Source of the DNA: Kocuria coralli
GTDB taxonomy: Bacteria > Actinomycetota > Actinomycetes > Actinomycetales > Micrococcaceae
Reading direction: 5' to 3'
Assembly (NCBI RefSeq): GCF_008831305.1
Contig: NZ_ML708627.1
Span: 1 to 64,000 of the forward strand
DNA length: 64,000 bases
Part shown: piece by piece, positions 44,141-52,974 of the stretch
How positions within the stretch are numbered: the stretch's first letter is position 1
Layout: the number at the start of each line of letters is the position of its first letter
The notes under the pieces: model-generated
The model's input: the letters and a program-made list of their open reading frames with translations, nothing else
Database searches by the model: none
What the model was told of the DNA's origin: nothing
Program-made: the position numbers and the translations under genes

Positions 44141-44194
44141 GGACCCGCCATGTCGCCGACCGCTCGCAGGTAGGGTCGGAGACATGGCGGGTCC
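44141..44194 (+). promoter_or_regulatory. 21-bp stem-loop between cysK and cysE
   Basis: Arms 44141-44161 and 44174-44194 pair at 20 of 21 positions (one G:A mismatch) around a 12-nt loop. No T tract follows. It may slow or terminate transcription so that cysE is made less than cysK, or may protect the cysK mRNA. Confidence 0.6.
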
Positions 44195-44273
44195 GTCCAT
44201 CACGAACCGCCGAGCCAATATCCGCAGACCCTGACCCTCGCGGGCCACCGGCTGCAATCCCCGAAGGAGTGAC

Positions 44274-44858
44274 GTGAGCTTCCTCAGCAGACTGCGCGAG
44301 GACCTGGACACCGCGCGCAACCACGACCCCGCCGCCCGGACGGACCTGGAGGTCGCCCTGAACTACTCGGGGCTGCACGCGATCTGGCTGCATCGGCTGA
44401 GCCACCGGCTGTGGGACCACGACAGGACCCGCGGAGCCGCACGTACCGTGTCTCAGGTGGGCAGGTTCCTGACGGGTGTGGAGATCCATCCGGGGGCCCA
44501 GATCGGGAAGCGCTTCTTCATCGACCACGGCATGGGCGTGGTGATCGGGGAGACCGCCGAGATCGGCGACGACGTCATGCTGTACCAGGGCGTGACCCTG
44601 GGGGGCACCTCGCTGGCCAAGGTCAAGCGGCACCCGACCGTGGGCAATGGCGTGACCGTCGGCGCCGGCGCCAAGGTGCTCGGCGACATCGAGATCGGTG
44701 CGGGCTCCGCCGTGGGGGCCAACGCCGTCGTAGTGAAGGACGTCCCCGACGACTCCGTGGTCACCGGCATCCCGGGCAAGGTCCGTCCGCGCACCCCCGA
44801 CAAGCAGGAACCGCTGGTGGACCCGGCCTCCTACATCGATCCCGCCATGTGGATCTGA
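44274..44858 (+). CDS. cysE: Serine O-acetyltransferase
   Basis: The 194-residue left-handed parallel beta-helix enzyme (hexapeptide repeats in [31 protein letters not shown]) makes O-acetylserine for CysK. It is of the short class typical of actinobacteria. Its C-terminus ends in Ile (PAMWI), the residue that usually inserts into the CysK active site. The GTG start has GAAGGAG upstream. A strong terminator follows. Confidence 0.95.
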   Translation: MSFLSRLREDLDTARNHDPAARTDLEVALNYSGLHAIWLHRLSHRLWDHDRTRGAARTVSQVGRFLTGVEIHPGAQIGKRFFIDHGMGVVIGETAEIGDDVMLYQGVTLGGTSLAKVKRHPTVGNGVTVGAGAKVLGDIEIGAGSAVGANAVVVKDVPDDSVVTGIPGKVRPRTPDKQEPLVDPASYIDPAMWI

Positions 44859-44892
44859 GCTTCAGTCCCGGGCGACACCGCCCCGGCAGGCG

Positions 44893-44930
44893 AAGGCCCC
44901 GATGACCTCCCGGGAGGTCATCGGGGCCTT
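44893..44930. terminator. Terminator between convergent cysE and gnd
   Basis: Arms AAGGCCCCGATGACCTCCC and its complement (44893-44911, 44912-44930) form a 19-bp inverted repeat with at least the central 4 nt looping out. It suits both strands. Confidence 0.85.
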
Positions 44931-44952
44931 TCGTCAGCTACGACCCGGGCTG

Positions 44953-46401
44953 TCAGGCCTCGACCTCGGACCGGTCGCCGCTCCACAGGGTGTGGTACGC
45001 CCCTTCGGCATCGATACGGCCGTAGGTGTGCGCACCGAAGTAGTCGCGCAGGCCCTGCGTGAGCGCCGCGTTGAGGCGCGGACGGCGCAGGCCGTCGTAG
45101 TAGGCCAGCGACGAGGAGAACACCGGTGCCGGGATGCCCCGCTCGGTGGCCTCGACGACGACGCGGCGCCAGGACGGCAGGTACTCCTCGATCGCCTTCT
45201 GGAAGGCGGGCGCGAACAGCAGGTTGCGCGGCTCGGCCCCGCCCTTGTAGGCGGCCATGATGTCCTGCAGCAGCTCGGCGCGGATGATGCAGCCGGCGCG
45301 CCACAGCGAGGCGATGGTGTCCAGCTGCAGGTCCCAGTTGTTCTCCGCGGAGGCCGTGGCCAGCATCTCCATGCCCTGGGCGTAGGCCACGAGCTTGGAG
45401 CAGTACAGAGCGCGGCGGACGTCCTCCACGAACGCCTCGTCCCCCACGGTGTCGGTCTCCCGGACGCCCGCGGCCAGCGTCTCCTGCGCCTCCAGGCGGG
45501 TGTCGCGCTCGGTCGAGGACAGGGCGCGGGCGAACACGGACTCCGCGATGCCGGTGACCGGTGAGCCGAGCTCCAGGGCGGACATGACCGTCCAGGTGCC
45601 GGTTCCCTTCATGCCCGCGGCGTCCACGATGACGTCGACCAGAGGTTTGCCGGTCTTGGCGTCGACCTGCTTGAGCACCTCCGCGGTGATCTCGATGAGG
45701 TAGGAGGCCAGCTCGGTCTCGTTCCACTGGGCGAAGGTCGCCGCCTGGTCCCCGGGCTCGAGGCCCGCCACGTCGCGCAGCAGCTCGTAGGCCTCGCCGA
45801 TGACCTGCATGTCGGCGTACTCGATGCCGTTGTGCACCATCTTCACGAAGTGGCCGGCGCCGTCGGTGCCGATCCACGCACAGCAGGGAGTGCCGTCCTC
45901 GGCCTTGGCGGAGATGTCCTCCAGCAGCGGGCCCAGGGATTCGTAGGACTTCTTGGAGCCGCCGGGCATGATCGAAGGGCCGTTCAGAGCGCCCTCCTCA
46001 CCGCCCGAGACGCCGACGCCCACGAAGTGCAGGTTCTTCTCCGCCAAGTCCTTCTCGCGGCGGATGGTGTCCGGGTAGTGGGAGTTGCCGCCGTCGATGA
46101 TGATGTCGTCGGGATCCAGCAACGGCACGAGCTGGTCGATCACCGCGTCCACGGGAGCCCCCGCCTTGACCATGATCAGGATCCGGCGCGGCTTCTCCAG
46201 GGAGTCCACGAGTTCCTGCAGGGTCTCGGTGCGGATGAAATCCCCGTCCTGGCCGTGCTCGGCCAGCAGGGCGTCGGTCTTGGCGACCGAGCGGTTGTGC
46301 AGGGCCACGGTGTAGCCGTGACGAGCGAGGTTACGAGCCAGGTTGGCACCCATCACCGCAAGCCCGGTGACGCCGATTTGCGCTTTCTTCTCTTCAGCCA
46401 T
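44953..46401 (-). CDS. gnd: 6-phosphogluconate dehydrogenase
   Basis: The 482-residue enzyme oxidises and decarboxylates 6-phosphogluconate, making NADPH in the pentose phosphate pathway. Motifs: Rossmann GLAVMGANLARN, IIDGGNSHY, GVSGGEEGALNGPSIMPGG, KMVHNGIEYADMQ and the C-terminal KGGAEPRNL. The ATG at 46401 lies 6 nt after TAGGGT, so its mRNA may be leaderless. The SRPBCC gene lies 76 nt upstream on the same strand. Confidence 0.95.
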   Translation of the reverse strand: MAEEKKAQIGVTGLAVMGANLARNLARHGYTVALHNRSVAKTDALLAEHGQDGDFIRTETLQELVDSLEKPRRILIMVKAGAPVDAVIDQLVPLLDPDDIIIDGGNSHYPDTIRREKDLAEKNLHFVGVGVSGGEEGALNGPSIMPGGSKKSYESLGPLLEDISAKAEDGTPCCAWIGTDGAGHFVKMVHNGIEYADMQVIGEAYELLRDVAGLEPGDQAATFAQWNETELASYLIEITAEVLKQVDAKTGKPLVDVIVDAAGMKGTGTWTVMSALELGSPVTGIAESVFARALSSTERDTRLEAQETLAAGVRETDTVGDEAFVEDVRRALYCSKLVAYAQGMEMLATASAENNWDLQLDTIASLWRAGCIIRAELLQDIMAAYKGGAEPRNLLFAPAFQKAIEEYLPSWRRVVVEATERGIPAPVFSSSLAYYDGLRRPRLNAALTQGLRDYFGAHTYGRIDAEGAYHTLWSGDRSEVEA

Positions 46402-46413
46402 GGGCCAACCCTA
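46402..46413 (-). promoter_or_regulatory. -10 box of gnd, leaderless type
   Basis: TAGGGT (46413-46408 on the minus strand) ends 6 nt before ATG 46401. Confidence 0.55.
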
Positions 46414-46477
46414 TCCCTGGTTCCGCGGCAAAACGTGGAAAGGACGGGGCTCGTTCACGCGGCGCCCGTCATGCGCC

Positions 46478-46930
46478 TCAACGATCGGCGTACCGCATGC
46501 CGGGGAACTTGTCGTACATCAGCTCGCCCTCGATGCCGTGCTCCAGCCAGAGCTTCAGGGAGGAGAGCACGAGTGTGAATCCCGACATCGATTCGATCGC
46601 CGTCGGCGCATGCGAGAAGCCGGTGACCTCTACTCCCACGATCGTGTCCCCTTCATACGGGGTGAACGTGATGCGCAGCGGCTGCCCGTCGTCCCAGAGC
46701 AGGTCCAGCAGCGTCCCGGGCCTAGCCTCGGTCACCGTCACGTCCGTCTCGGCTCCCGCGATCTTGAACTGCCAGTGGACCACGGCGCCGGTCTCCAGCG
46801 GGCCGGACGAGGAGGCCAGCCAGAAACGCCGGATGTTCTCCGGGACGGAGAACGCCTCGTAGACGGTCTCCGGCGGGCGGCGGATGAGCATGTCCACCTT
46901 GACGTCGAGTTCGGCATTCGCATCGGTCAT
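46478..46930 (-). CDS. SRPBCC (AHSA1/START-like) protein
   Basis: The 150-residue protein has the helix-grip fold pattern: DMLIRRPPETVYEAFSVPENIRRFW, VHWQFKIAG, and the C-terminal helix SGFTLVLSSLKLWLEHG. These proteins bind hydrophobic ligands in a deep pocket. The role is unknown. The start lies 6 nt after a TAGGGT box. Confidence 0.85.
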   Translation of the reverse strand: MTDANAELDVKVDMLIRRPPETVYEAFSVPENIRRFWLASSSGPLETGAVVHWQFKIAGAETDVTVTEARPGTLLDLLWDDGQPLRITFTPYEGDTIVGVEVTGFSHAPTAIESMSGFTLVLSSLKLWLEHGIEGELMYDKFPGMRYADR

Positions 46931-46942
46931 GGCCCGACCCTA
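46931..46942 (-). promoter_or_regulatory. -10 box of the SRPBCC gene, leaderless type
   Basis: TAGGGT (46942-46937 on the minus strand) ends 6 nt before ATG 46930. Confidence 0.55.
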
Positions 46943-46991
46943 CTACCAGGCCCGCGAGCAGACCGCCCATCGTTCAGAGGGCCATCACGCG

Positions 46992-47020
46992 CTGTTCACC
47001 GAACAGCTGACCATAGGTCA
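46992..47020. promoter_or_regulatory. Two adjacent inverted repeats before the Pit transporter
   Basis: CTGTTCACCGAACAG (46992-47006) and TGACCATAGGTCA (47008-47020) are perfect 6-3-6 and 5-3-5 palindromes placed about 60-85 nt before the GTG. The GTTCACC core resembles the actinobacterial PhoP box unit. A PhoP role is inferred. Confidence 0.4.
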
Positions 47021-47076
47021 GGCATCAGGGCCAGGATCCACTGAGCACGCAAGAACCTGGTGAAAGGACATCCTCA

Positions 47077-48693
47077 GTGACACAGACCATCCACGACGAG
47101 GCGGAAGTCGAGCTTCCGCCCCAGAGGAGGTTCCTCGGACCCGACCGCAACTGGCACCTCGCGTTCGGCGGGCTACTGGCGATCGCCCTGGTGACCTTCA
47201 CGCTATGGTCCTTCGGCTACGTGTCGAGTGGAGCCAACCACGTCGTCTTGTTCACCGCGATCGTCTTCGGCGTCTTCATGGCGTTCAACATCGGCGGCAA
47301 CGATGTTGCGAACTCTTTCGGCACGAGTGTCGGTGCGGGCACGCTCACGATGAAGCAGGCCCTCGTGGTGGCTGCGATCTTCGAGGTGAGCGGTGCGGTC
47401 ATCGCGGGCGGTGAGGTTACCGACACCGTGCGGAGCGGAATCGTGGACCTCGGCGGGGTGGAGCTCGCCCCGATGGACTTCGTCTACATCATGATGTCGG
47501 CGCTCCTCGGCGCCGCCATCTGGCTATTGGTCGCGACCCGGCTGGGCTGGCCGGTTTCGACGACGCACTCGATTGTCGGCGGCATCGTGGGCGCGGCGGT
47601 CACCCTCGGAACGGTCCAGGGCACCGGTGGCTGGGAGATGGTGCAGTGGGGCGAGATCGGCAAGATCGCGGTCTCCTGGGTACTCTCCCCCTTGCTCGGC
47701 GGCATCGCCGCATGGCTTATGTTCGGGCTGATCAAACGCCATATTCTCGTCTACAACGAGAAGGCCGATCACCAGTTGCGTTCCATCAAGATCGAACGGG
47801 CCGAGCATCGCACCCGGCACAAGCAGGCCTTCGAACGCCTGAACGAGCTGCAGCAGATCTCCTACACCAACGCGATGGCCCGCGACGCCGTCACCTCGCG
47901 CCGTGAGGACTTCGACCCGGACGAGCTCGAATCGGACTACTACCGCGAGCTCTACGACATCGAGGAGAAGGCCTCGAAGGTCGGGGCCCATCGGGCGCTC
48001 GAGACCTGGGTTCCCCTCCTGGCAGCAGGCGGCTCTCTCATCATCTCCGGCATGATGCTCACCAAGGGGCTCAAGAACCTGCATCTCAATATCGACTTCG
48101 TCGGGAACCTGCTGATCATGGGCATGATCGCCGCCGTGGTGTGGATGGCGGTCTTCATCTTCGCGAAGTCCCTCAAGAGCCAGAACATCTCTCGATCGAC
48201 CTTCCTGCTGTTCAGCTGGCTGCAAGTTTTCACCGCCTCGGCCTTCGCGTTCAGCCACGGCAGCAATGACATCGCGAACGCCATCGGACCGTTCGCCGCT
48301 GTTCTGGATGTCATGCGCACCGGTCAGATCTCCGACGAGGCCTCGGTCCCACCGGCGGCGATGCTGGCCTTCGGCGTGGCGCTCATCGGGGGCCTGTGGT
48401 TCGTCGGCCGACGGGTCATCCAGACCGTCGGATCAGGCCTGACCAAGATGCATCCCGCCTCCGGTTTCGCGGCCGAGCTCTCCGCCGCCGCGGTGGTCAT
48501 GGGTGCTTCCCTGCTGGGCCTGCCCGTGTCGAGCACGCACATCCTCATCGGAGCGGTGCTCGGCGTCGGCATCATCAACAGGGCGGCCAACTGGAACCTC
48601 ATGAAGCCCATTGCCCTGGCGTGGGTCATCACGCTCCCGGCCTCCGCAGCTGTCGGGGCGGGTTGCGTACTCGTGCTGCGAAGTGTCTTCTAG
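47077..48693 (+). CDS. Inorganic phosphate (Pit-type) transporter
   Basis: The 538-residue protein has the two inverted PHO-4 halves: [22 protein letters not shown] near residue 70 and [14 protein letters not shown] near residue 395. The internal repeats [17 protein letters not shown] and [16 protein letters not shown] match. A large cytoplasmic loop of about 130 residues ([17 protein letters not shown]...) lies between. It imports phosphate, probably as a metal-phosphate complex. The GTG start has AAAGGA upstream. A hairpin ends it. Confidence 0.92.
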   Translation: MTQTIHDEAEVELPPQRRFLGPDRNWHLAFGGLLAIALVTFTLWSFGYVSSGANHVVLFTAIVFGVFMAFNIGGNDVANSFGTSVGAGTLTMKQALVVAAIFEVSGAVIAGGEVTDTVRSGIVDLGGVELAPMDFVYIMMSALLGAAIWLLVATRLGWPVSTTHSIVGGIVGAAVTLGTVQGTGGWEMVQWGEIGKIAVSWVLSPLLGGIAAWLMFGLIKRHILVYNEKADHQLRSIKIERAEHRTRHKQAFERLNELQQISYTNAMARDAVTSRREDFDPDELESDYYRELYDIEEKASKVGAHRALETWVPLLAAGGSLIISGMMLTKGLKNLHLNIDFVGNLLIMGMIAAVVWMAVFIFAKSLKSQNISRSTFLLFSWLQVFTASAFAFSHGSNDIANAIGPFAAVLDVMRTGQISDEASVPPAAMLAFGVALIGGLWFVGRRVIQTVGSGLTKMHPASGFAAELSAAAVVMGASLLGLPVSSTHILIGAVLGVGIINRAANWNLMKPIALAWVITLPASAAVGAGCVLVLRSVF

Positions 48694-48803
48694 GAGCACG
48701 TTCGGGACTCGGGTGCCTGGAGAGACAACGTCCTGCGTTCTTCCGCGCCCTCCCGGCAGCAGCTCGCCTCACTGATCACTGCCCATGAGGCGGCAGAAAA
48801 CAA

Positions 48804-48843
48804 GGGGGAACACGCGACACCCATGGGTGCCGCGTGTTCCCCC
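48804..48843 (+). terminator. Terminator hairpin after the Pit gene
   Basis: GGGGGAACACGCG and CGCGTGTTCCCCC (48804-48816, 48831-48843) are perfect arms. The loop itself contains the palindrome CACCCATGGGTG, so the full stem is longer. TTG follows. Confidence 0.75.
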
Positions 48844-48889
48844 TTGCCAGTTCGTTCTTGTCGATGGGTGGACGCAGCCGGACTCAAAA

Positions 48890-48901
48890 TAGACTGGTCG
48901 C
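48890..48901 (+). promoter_or_regulatory. -10 box of a probable leaderless promoter
   Basis: TAGACT (48890-48895) ends 6 nt before ATG 48902. Confidence 0.55.
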
Positions 48902-51624
48902 ATGCCCGGCACATCGCGCCTCGTCATGATCCTGCGCCGCGCCCGGTGGCTCGTGCCAGTGCTGGCGCTGGGGCTTGCCGCGCTCTCCGCCGGTCTCGGC
49001 CAGCTCGCCTACGCGCGCGTCCTCGCCAACCGGAGCATCAGATCTCCTTCATCGTGGAGAGCGATCTTCCTCATGGCATCACGCAGGAGACGGTCGAGGC
49101 CGCGGCCGAGGGCCGGGCGCTTAGCTATGAGCCGTTCACCATGCTGGTCGTCGAACGGGAGCTGACCTGGGACGAGTACGAACACGGGGAGATCCCGCAG
49201 GACGCGGACGTGATGCTCTCGGTGGGGTACGACCCGGCGGATCCGGATCTCACGCTCCCCGACTCACGGCGTGTCGCCGTGGCCGAACTGGGAGCACTCG
49301 ACGACTGGCGTCCCCAGTACCAGGTGTCCACCGACGTGCGCGAGACCTTCCTCAACAACGTCACGCAGGGCCACGGCCCGAGCGCTGTCGTGGGTGCAGC
49401 GCTGACGGCCGCCTCGGATGTCTACGACGGCGGGACCCGCTCCCCCGCGTACTGGGGCGCGATCGCGGTGCTGCCTCTGCTGGTCGCGCTGCTGGTGACG
49501 CTGTTGTGGTTACGTTTCGTCGCCCGAGAGCGGGCGCGCATGCGTGCCTTCTCTCGCGCCCGGCTGCAGTTGGCCCGCGTCGTGCTGGAGCTGGATCTCC
49601 TAGAGGCGCACTTCCGGATCGCGGATGCGGAGCTCGGTCGCGTCACCGGCCGGGCCGCGCGGAACGTCGCGAAGGACGTCAGGGGCGCGCTCAAGGCCGA
49701 CTGGTCAGCGATCCGGCGCGATAGCCTCCGGCTCGCCCAGGTGGAGCAGATGCTGACCCGCGAGCTGCTGGATCCGCGTGCACCGGTGCACACGCGGGGA
49801 AAGCCCGGCGAATCGATGCCGCTCGCTGAGTTCGCCGCCTCCGCCGACGCACTCCGACGACGCGCCGATGCGCTGGCCGCCTCCTCGTCACTCCGCGTCG
49901 GGCACACCGCAGGAGGCACGGTCCTCGGCTGGGTCGCCCTCCCCTCCGCACTGGCAGTGGAGGAGATCCTTCGTCACCGCGATGGGCTTCCCCGCCGCGA
50001 CGCCGAGAACCTGGCGAGGCAGCGACGGGCCCTGCTTGCGCTCGTTCAGGAAGGCGAGTCCTCCTTCGGTACGGAGAGCGGACCCGATGTCATCGTCCGT
50101 CACGCGGATCTCATGGAGCGCTGGCGACGCACGGAGAAGCGGCTGACCGACGCGCTGGTGAAGGTCGACCGCGCCCTGCAGAAACGCCTCAATAACGGCA
50201 ACGGCTCGCAGATCGCCGCCGACGATGTGACCGCGCGCGAACGCGAACGCGTGCGTGTCGCCACCGGTGGGCGGATGGACACGCTGGACGATCTGCGCAC
50301 GTCCCTCGGCATCTCCCCTCGCGGCTCTCGCGCGCCGTCCTGGCGCGCCGAGCGCGTCCTGCTGCGGATCGAGTCCCTCGACGCGTCCCGCGGCGCAGTG
50401 CCGTCCCGCCGGAGCCGTCCTGCAGACGTGGCGAGCACGCTCGCTCCGAGCATCCCCGGGGCCGCTCTGGTCGCTCTGCCTGTGATCGTGGCGCTGATCA
50501 GCGGCTGGATCGCGGTGGGCACGATGGACGGAGGCAACACGAGCTACGGCCGCATCCTGGTCGGTGACCAGTCCCTCGCCGCTCTGCACATCGCCGGCGA
50601 CACCTCGCTGATCCCCGACTACGCAGCTCCTCGGCGCGATGAGGACGAGCCGTCGAACGCCGAGACCCTGACGCTGGAGAGCATTCGAGAGCAGATGGAG
50701 CGGAACGCGCGCTACGGCGATCTCGCGCTGCTCCCTGAGCGCGTGGAGCTCATCGTCGCTCTCCTCCCCCTCGAGGACTACGTCTCGGCCAGGCCCATCG
50801 AAGGTGCGGGCGACCGGGTCGAGATCGACTACCTCGACCTGCTGGATGCCTACCCTCGCATCAAGGAGGAGGCGGCGGCCGTGCAGCCGGCGGCGATCGA
50901 CGCGACCACCGGCGACGTGCGCGCCGGTTACGCGATCCTCCCGCTCTGGCTGGGTGCGGACGGCTCCTACGGTGCGGGCCTGCCGCTGACCGGGGAGCTC
51001 AGCACGGGCGTGGACAGCAGGCTGGGCGCCTACGACTTCGTCGCAACGGAGCCGTCGATGCGCAATGCCCCGGGCGATGAGTGGAGCCTGCCCATTGGAG
51101 CGGAGGTGGCGTCGGCGATGTCGGACCTGGGACGTCAGATGGAGTACAACAACCAGCGTGCGGCCGGCATCGCGCCGGCCACGCTGTTCTGGACCGTGGC
51201 CATCGCGGCCTGGACCGGCGTGCAGACCCTCGTGCTGGCCGGCCTCACCCTCGCGCAGGCCCTGCGACGCACCGCGGGTACGCGCCAGGCACGCCGTCAG
51301 CTCCGCGAGATGCGCGAGAAGCTGAACCGGCTGGCGCTGGGGCTGGACCTATCCCGCCTGGACGCGGTCGCTGTCCTCGGAGCTGTCGACGGCCATGACG
51401 GCAAGGCCGCCGAGACGGACCAGCATCTCTACGAGACGGTGCTGCTGACCGCGTGGCGCGAGGTGCAGGAGCTGGAGGAGCTGCCCCGTCGCATGCAGCG
51501 CGGCCCGGAATGGCGCACGCGCGTGACCCGGATGCAGAGGGTCATCGACTCCCTCGCAGAGCGCGACACCGACGTCGCCGAGCACGCCCTCGCGCTCATC
51601 CGCTCCGACGGCGAGAACCCGTGA
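48902..51624 (+). pseudogene. Large membrane protein, DUF5129-like, with a frameshift near its start
   Basis: The first 46 codons from ATG 48902 encode a basic start and a membrane segment (WLVPVLALGLAALSAGLGQL). The rest of the protein lies in another frame, from QISFIVESDLPHGITQET onward to 51624. One missing base at about 49039 (ATCAG, expected ATCCAG) joins them. The restored protein of about 907 residues has four membrane segments, two long coiled-coil-prone cytoplasmic regions and an extracytoplasmic domain near EDYVSARPIEGAGDRVEI. I place it near DUF5129 only tentatively. Function is unknown. Confidence 0.65.
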
Positions 51625-51842
51625 TGATCGGCAGGAGTTGGGGCTGACTCGCGCGAAAGCTACTCGTCAGGCTGGTCAAATTCTGAACCTGTGACGCCTC
51701 GAGCCAAGCTCGAAGCGGAAAGCGACAAACTGCTCGCGGCGCACTTCGCCTACGCGAGCCATGACGGAGGCGAGGAACCCCTACGGGAACACTCCACATC
51801 TACACATGTCGTGTGTTCCCGCAAGACACTTGCGGTGGAGTG
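51625..51842. other. Intergenic region, 218 bp
   Basis: No convincing gene is seen. The only open frame (51691-51876, plus strand) runs into the minus-strand gene and lacks protein-like sequence. It holds the overlapping hairpins noted separately. Confidence 0.6.
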
Positions 51843-51843
51843 T
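51784..51843. terminator. Overlapping hairpins between convergent genes
   Basis: CGGGAACAC/GTGTTCCCG (51784-51792, 51813-51821) and ACACTCCAC/GTGGAGTGT (51789-51797, 51835-51843) share four bases, so they cannot form together. GCAAG/CTTGC (51821-51833) makes a third hairpin. The second arm also includes the stop of the minus-strand gene. Most likely this is a terminator region. Confidence 0.5.
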
Positions 51844-52325
51844 CATGCCGATCCGCGCTTGCCGTGGCGATTGTAAATGAGGATCGCAACGATCACTCCG
51901 AGCACTCCGCATACGGGCATGAGGAAACCAAGTACTATCCCCAGCGCGATAGGGATGGTGCCTTCTCGAAGAAACGCGGTCGCCAGAATGTCCTGCAAGA
52001 TCAGAGCCAGCAGCACCCCGCCTACGAATCCAAGGACGCCGACCCCGGCCGACCGCCACACGCTTCTCCGCTGCGGCGGAGGCTGTATTGGCGATACGGG
52101 GTTGTATCGGGGCGTCGGACTCGACGTTGGCCACGACTGCTCCGGGTGCTGCCCACGGCCTTGCCCTGGCAGCGCGCGCTCCGCTGGCGACGCCGAGTTT
52201 GAAACTTGCGGCCCCTGGACGCGGCCCTGCAGATCTCGGATAGCCGCATCGGTGAGCGCTTCGTCGGCGTCGGTGCGGGATTCCTCATCGTTTCCGTTTT
52301 CATTGGAGCGCGGTGGGTAGGTCAT
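51843..52325 (-). CDS. Small membrane protein with a disordered N-terminus
   Basis: The 160-residue protein begins with about 90 polar residues rich in Asp, Glu, Arg, Ser, Pro and Gln (NENGNDEESRTDADEAL; TSSPTPRYNPVSPIQPPPQR). Two membrane helices follow (VGVLGFVGGVLLALILQDIL and ALGIVLGFLMPVCGVLGVIVAILIY). The ATG at 52325 has an AGGAGG site. I do not recognise the family; the layout resembles small actinobacterial DUF-type membrane proteins. It is close to, and may share a transcript with, the next minus-strand gene. Confidence 0.7.
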   Translation of the reverse strand: MTYPPRSNENGNDEESRTDADEALTDAAIRDLQGRVQGPQVSNSASPAERALPGQGRGQHPEQSWPTSSPTPRYNPVSPIQPPPQRRSVWRSAGVGVLGFVGGVLLALILQDILATAFLREGTIPIALGIVLGFLMPVCGVLGVIVAILIYNRHGKRGSA

Positions 52326-52354
52326 GGGAGTCCTCCTGTGGATCAAGGTGGGCC

Positions 52355-52777
52355 TCAACGGGTCTCAACGGCGTCGCGTGCACGAATACCGCGAAGACGT
52401 TGAACCAGGAGAGCGAGACCGCCAGTGGCAAGCCCCCAAACAGCGTTCGTGATCAGTACCGGGATGATGGCGATGGGCATGGCGAGTGGCCCCTGGAGTT
52501 CCCCGGTGAGGATCGGAGAGAGGATGCCGCTGAGAAGAATGGAGAGAACGCCGTAAGCGAGTCCGGTGAACAACAGCGTCAGCACTGGGTGGGGCGTCTT
52601 GCTCAATCCGACCACCGCGATCCAAATCGCGGAAAGGATCAGAGTGATGACAATCGGCACTGCTGGAGGGTCGGTGACGTCCAGTAGATATTCGACGATG
52701 CTGACGAGCGGCCTCACCAGAGCGAGGGCCCCGAGACCGAGGATGAGGGGCCATTTCAAGGATTTGATCTTGTTCAT
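52355..52777 (-). CDS. Small four-helix membrane protein of unknown function
   Basis: The protein has about 140 residues and four hydrophobic stretches (WPLILGLGALALVRPLVSIV, AVPIVITLILSAIWIAVVGL, PVLTLLFTGLAYGVLSILLSG, MPIAIIPVLITNAVWGLATG). I chose ATG 52777, preceded by GAGGGT, rather than the long upstream frame. It precedes the 160-residue gene on the same strand by 29 nt. Function is unknown. The lower GC of this stretch suggests acquired DNA. Confidence 0.6.
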   Translation of the reverse strand: MNKIKSLKWPLILGLGALALVRPLVSIVEYLLDVTDPPAVPIVITLILSAIWIAVVGLSKTPHPVLTLLFTGLAYGVLSILLSGILSPILTGELQGPLAMPIAIIPVLITNAVWGLATGGLALLVQRLRGIRARDAVETR

Positions 52778-52974
52778 ACCCTCAACGCTAGGAACCTGCA
52801 CGCGTCCGCACATCGGCCTGGACTCTCGACCGCTGTCGCTTCGCATCTCGTCCGCGATACGCCTGTAGGTGACACTGAATGTCGCTTCCAGGCCCATGAA
52901 CTAGGAAGGGGCGGCACGTACTCTGGTAGACATGGGCGAGCGGAAATTTTCAAGGTGTTTGAGGCCAGCGGGTG

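Noticed and set aside
44141-44194. Cysteine or SAM riboswitch
   Set aside because: It is a simple stem-loop without the conserved junctions of known riboswitch classes.
48902-49165. Separate 87-residue gene
   Set aside because: Its first 46 residues are an anchor that joins well to the next frame; the rest is Arg/Ser-rich out-of-frame sequence.
51691-51876. Small plus-strand ORF of 61 codons
   Set aside because: No ribosome-binding site or -10 box, and it overlaps the terminator hairpins and the end of the minus-strand gene.
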